Source: an uncultured Christensenella sp. (GTDB taxonomy: Bacteria; Bacillota; Clostridia; Christensenellales; UBA3700). From it: a DNA stretch of 64,000 bases. The notes beneath the pieces are model-generated. The model searched no databases and had not been told where the DNA came from. It saw only the letters and a list, made by a program, of their open reading frames with translations. The position numbers and the translations under genes are program-made. The stretch covers positions 82,686-146,685 of the forward strand of contig CAJTPC010000002.1 in NCBI GenBank assembly GCA_910578245.1, written 5' to 3'. This document shows, piece by piece, positions 61,443 to 64,000 of the stretch (position 1 is its first letter; the number at the start of each line of letters is the position of its first letter).

Positions 61443-62263
61443 GAAAAATACTTGTAAAAACATTTATTGCTCTGGTGTTAATAATGCTGTATCTTCCTAT
61501 AATTTGGATGATAGTATTCTCCTTTACGGAAACTCCGTCGTTTAGCGATTGGAGCGGGTTTTCTTTCAACAACTATATCAACCTCTTCAACGGATCAGGT
61601 CCAAATGCCGACAAAATTCAAGAAGCGCTTATCAATACGATATTCGTAGGTTTTTTCGTCAGCTTACTCTCAACGGTGTTGGGTACGCTCGGCGCTATAG
61701 GTCTGCACGCTATACACAGCAAACGCATAAAGGCTGCATACAACACCGTAAATCAAATACCGATGATAAACAGCGAAATAGTCACGGCTATCGCCTTGGC
61801 ATTGGTATTTAATCTCTTTGCGTCAATGTTCAAAATCAACGACGGAAGTTGGGGCATAACCGCTTTCAAATTGATACTTGCGCAAACGACTTTCTGCGCT
61901 CCGTACGTACTTCTCAACGTGCTACCGAGATTGCAAAAGTCAGACAATAAGATATATGAAGCGGCGCTCGACCTCGGTTGTACGCCTGCTAAGGCAATGT
62001 TTAAGGTAGTGATACCCGACATATTGCCGGGAATTATCGTAGGTGCATTGCTATCGTTTACGCTGTCGATTGACGACTTTGTAATCACCAAAGTAAACGT
62101 AACGTCATTTGAGACGCTTTCTACCCTGCTTTACGGACTTAAAAACGGTAAGCACCCGTTGCCGGCAGATATAAGGGCGTTGTTTACGATTATATTCTTT
62201 ATCGTATTTGCATTAATGATGATACTATACTCACCGAGAAAGAAGCAAGAGGTGAAAAAATGA
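61436..62263 (+). CDS. potC: Spermidine/putrescine ABC transporter permease
   Basis: A 275-residue protein with six membrane helices and the EAA loop YEAALDLGCTPAKAMFKVVI, plus the PotC-type LSFTLSIDDFVITKV. It overlaps potB by 7 bases. Second half of the transport channel. Confidence 0.95.
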   Translation: MVRKILVKTFIALVLIMLYLPIIWMIVFSFTETPSFSDWSGFSFNNYINLFNGSGPNADKIQEALINTIFVGFFVSLLSTVLGTLGAIGLHAIHSKRIKAAYNTVNQIPMINSEIVTAIALALVFNLFASMFKINDGSWGITAFKLILAQTTFCAPYVLLNVLPRLQKSDNKIYEAALDLGCTPAKAMFKVVIPDILPGIIVGALLSFTLSIDDFVITKVNVTSFETLSTLLYGLKNGKHPLPADIRALFTIIFFIVFALMMILYSPRKKQEVKK

Positions 62264-63609
62264 AAAGAAGATTGACCGTAATTGCAATATTATTTACGTT
62301 GACACTCTCACTTGTACTGCCACTGGTATTGAGCGGGTGCGCGCCTCGCGATGAAATACTCAAGGTATATAATTGGTCAGAGTATATAGGCGAGGACGTA
62401 ATTGAAGAATTTGAACAATACTATCACGAAATTACCGGCAAAAATATAACCGTCAAATACGACCTATTCGACGAAAACGAACTTATGTATTCGCAAATCA
62501 AGACAACGCAAGCCGACTATGACGTAATTTGCCCTTCCGACTATATGGTAGAAAAAATGATAAAGGAAAACCTGCTCTTGAAGTTGGAAGCAAACCTCAA
62601 CGACCTCGGTTTTGGAGAAATTGAAGACTATCGAAACGATATATCTCCTCTGCTAATGTCGGGAAATACGCAGGACGGCTATTATTTCGATTATGATTAC
62701 GACTCCCAAAGCGGCGAATATAATCTGTACTCTCGCGCTTATACTATGGGTACGCTGGGAATACTCTACGCCAATGACGCGACTGCATACAAAAATTCAA
62801 AATACGGAACTTATTCCTCTATGCAAGAATACGTTGAGTCCAACGGCTGGGCTGTTCTTTGGGACGAGGCTTTCAATCAAAGAATAATGATGAAAAACTC
62901 TGTGCGCGATACGTACGCTATAGGCGCAATTTATACGCTTCTCAACGAATATTCCAGCGAGTTTTTACCTAATATAACTCCGTCAATGGCGCTCAATGCC
63001 ACCGACCCAACCAACGTGGCAAAGATTGAAAAACAACTTATCGCTCAAAAGAAACTTCTCAAAGGTTATGAGAACGACGAGGGCAAAGAAGTTATCATTA
63101 CGGGAGATATCGATATGACCTTGCAATGGGCTGGCGATGCGGTCTACTCTATGGGCGACTTGCAAGAAGAATTGTCAAGAGAAAGAGATATGTCCTACTT
63201 CGTACCATACGAAGGCTCCAACTTGTTCTGCGACGCTTGGTGCATACCAAAGTACAGCAGGAACACACTAGCCGCCAACCTTTGGATAAACTTTATGTGC
63301 AAAGGTGAAATTGCCATAGAGAATATGGACTATATCGGCTACACTTCAGGCGTTGTATCTCAAGAAGTATTCGATTATATTGTAGAAAACTGGGCAAGCG
63401 AAGAAGAAACTGAATATTTTATAGACCTTTCTTACTTCTTTGGCGCAGACTGCGGATTTGACACGACCTTATACGTTGCTGAAGAAGATTACAATGCTTT
63501 TGAGGCGCAATTCCCCACCTTGGAAATCGTGCAAAGATGCGCCGTAATGAAAGACTACGGCGACCAAACCCGCGCAATGAACAGAATGTGGCGAAACGTA
63601 AAAGCGTAA
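62260..63609 (+). CDS. potD: Spermidine/putrescine ABC transporter binding protein
   Basis: A 449-residue lipoprotein: signal peptide and lipobox LSGC (Cys27), then a polyamine-binding domain (KVYNWSEYIGEDVIEEFE, YDVICPSDYMVEKMI, GDAVYSMGDL). The acidic and aromatic residues of the polyamine pocket are present in part (Trp, Asp and Tyr at the usual motifs). The protein is about 80 residues longer than E. coli PotD, with a Tyr/Asp-rich insert at about 130-180. Last gene of the pot operon, 4-base overlap with potC. Confidence 0.93.
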   Translation: MKRRLTVIAILFTLTLSLVLPLVLSGCAPRDEILKVYNWSEYIGEDVIEEFEQYYHEITGKNITVKYDLFDENELMYSQIKTTQADYDVICPSDYMVEKMIKENLLLKLEANLNDLGFGEIEDYRNDISPLLMSGNTQDGYYFDYDYDSQSGEYNLYSRAYTMGTLGILYANDATAYKNSKYGTYSSMQEYVESNGWAVLWDEAFNQRIMMKNSVRDTYAIGAIYTLLNEYSSEFLPNITPSMALNATDPTNVAKIEKQLIAQKKLLKGYENDEGKEVIITGDIDMTLQWAGDAVYSMGDLQEELSRERDMSYFVPYEGSNLFCDAWCIPKYSRNTLAANLWINFMCKGEIAIENMDYIGYTSGVVSQEVFDYIVENWASEEETEYFIDLSYFFGADCGFDTTLYVAEEDYNAFEAQFPTLEIVQRCAVMKDYGDQTRAMNRMWRNVKA

Positions 63610-63752
63610 TCAATATAATCATCTTGAGCTTTGCAAATTGATTTAACATAATAACCATCCACCCGTCAAACGGGTGGTATTTCACAATATCGGGTAAAAC
63701 CCTTTGGTACTAGCCACGCCTAAATGGCGTATGTAGGTCTGCCACTTGCGAA
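63610..63752. mobile_element. End of an IS200/IS605-type element, beyond potD
   Basis: Contains an 8-pair hairpin CCACCCGT-CAA-ACGGGTGG (63659-63677) and a smaller one ACGCC/GGCGT near 63716-63730. Subterminal hairpins of this sort mark the ends of Y1-transposase elements. The hairpins lie about 50 and 105 bases after the potD stop; no separate terminator for the pot operon is visible. Confidence 0.6.
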
Positions 63753-64000
63753 CTATTTGCCGTGCTTTTCGAATGGATCAAACGCTTCTGCTATGCACAG
63801 CTGTTCTACTGTTCTGTCTTCTTCCAACTGATTCTGTATGTATTCCTTTATTCTCTCGGTGTTTTTACCTACCGTATCGACATAATACCCTTTACACCAG
63901 AATTCCCTACTTCTGTATTTATATTTCATATTTGCCCACTTTTCGTATATTAGCAAACTGCTCTTTCCTTTTAGAAATCCCATAAAACTCGCTACGCTTA
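63753..64000 (-). CDS. tnpA: IS200/IS605-family transposase TnpA, C-terminal part
   Basis: The frame is open to the right edge, so only the last 82 codons are seen. FMGFLKGKSSLLIYEKWANM and REFWCKGYYVDTVGKN are the core of the Y1 HUH transposase, and RIKEYIQNQ carries the catalytic tyrosine. The HUH motif lies outside the window. The encoded enzyme moves single-stranded copies of the element. Confidence 0.9.
   Translation of the reverse strand, partial: SVASFMGFLKGKSSLLIYEKWANMKYKYRSREFWCKGYYVDTVGKNTERIKEYIQNQLEEDRTVEQLCIAEAFDPFEKHGK

Overview
The window looks like a chromosomal segment of an anaerobic, low-GC member of the Bacillota (Clostridia-like, probably an uncultured gut or sediment lineage). 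The basis is the gene content: a ylbJ/tmcAL/coaD neighbourhood typical of Firmicutes, the anaerobic class III ribonucleotide reductase NrdD/NrdG, a reverse rubrerythrin, FeoAB with a FeoB-associated Cys-rich protein, an ECF sigma factor with RsgI-like partners, and AGGAGG-type ribosome binding sites. No species-level assignment is possible from the sequence alone. TAA, TAG and TGA all act as stops.

Layout. 1-10.8 kb: housekeeping genes (tmcAL end, ylbJ, an RsmD-CoaD fusion, 5-formyl-THF cyclo-ligase, an aconitase-like hydratase, DUF2156, rdgB, a phosphodiesterase and typA). 11-15.7 kb: membrane and lipoprotein genes, a flavin reductase, a collapsed MATE/cytidylate-kinase pseudogene pair, tRNA-Gly, an SGNH esterase and a small TP-repeat protein. 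16-19.5 kb: a lower-GC accessory island with a type II restriction-modification pair, a serine recombinase remnant and a gene broken by an amber codon. 19.6-26.1 kb: tRNA-Ser, rplM-rpsI, a Ca/Na exchanger and an iron/oxidative-stress block (rubrerythrin, Fur-family regulator, feoAB). 26.3-33.4 kb: a 49-residue conserved-looking peptide, msrA, and an ECF sigma / RsgI-like anti-sigma / RsgI-like lipoprotein module with a shared promoter element. 33.5-37.8 kb: a condensation-type acyltransferase with a DUF6320 protein, then dat-alr for D-amino acid (cell wall) supply. 37.9-41.2 kb: a regulator-dense accessory patch with four small Xre proteins, each near palindromic operators, and a small serine recombinase. 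41.2-52.6 kb: a GtrA-like membrane protein with a histone-H1-like tail, gdhA, ABC-F, ClC, DUF898, another Xre regulator, nrdDG and dut. 52.7-58.2 kb: two CobW-type GTPases (one with a very His-rich insert) and two tandem membrane-anchored GH30 glycosidases. 58.3-64 kb: a cupin-Xre regulator with its operators and the full potABCD polyamine transporter, ending at an IS200/IS605-type transposase that runs off the edge.

How it fits together: iron uptake (feoAB), its Fur-like regulator and rubrerythrin sit side by side as an iron/peroxide homeostasis unit. The sigma/anti-sigma/lipoprotein block is the best candidate for an envelope-sensing system. The pot operon looks self-contained and autoregulated through two copies of a 17-bp palindrome. 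Several genes without a Shine-Dalgarno sequence have good -35/-10 boxes 6-10 nt before the start codon, which suggests leaderless transcription. Two long imperfect palindromes of about 140-160 nt, both centred on GTAC-N5-GTAC, form an apparent intergenic repeat family.
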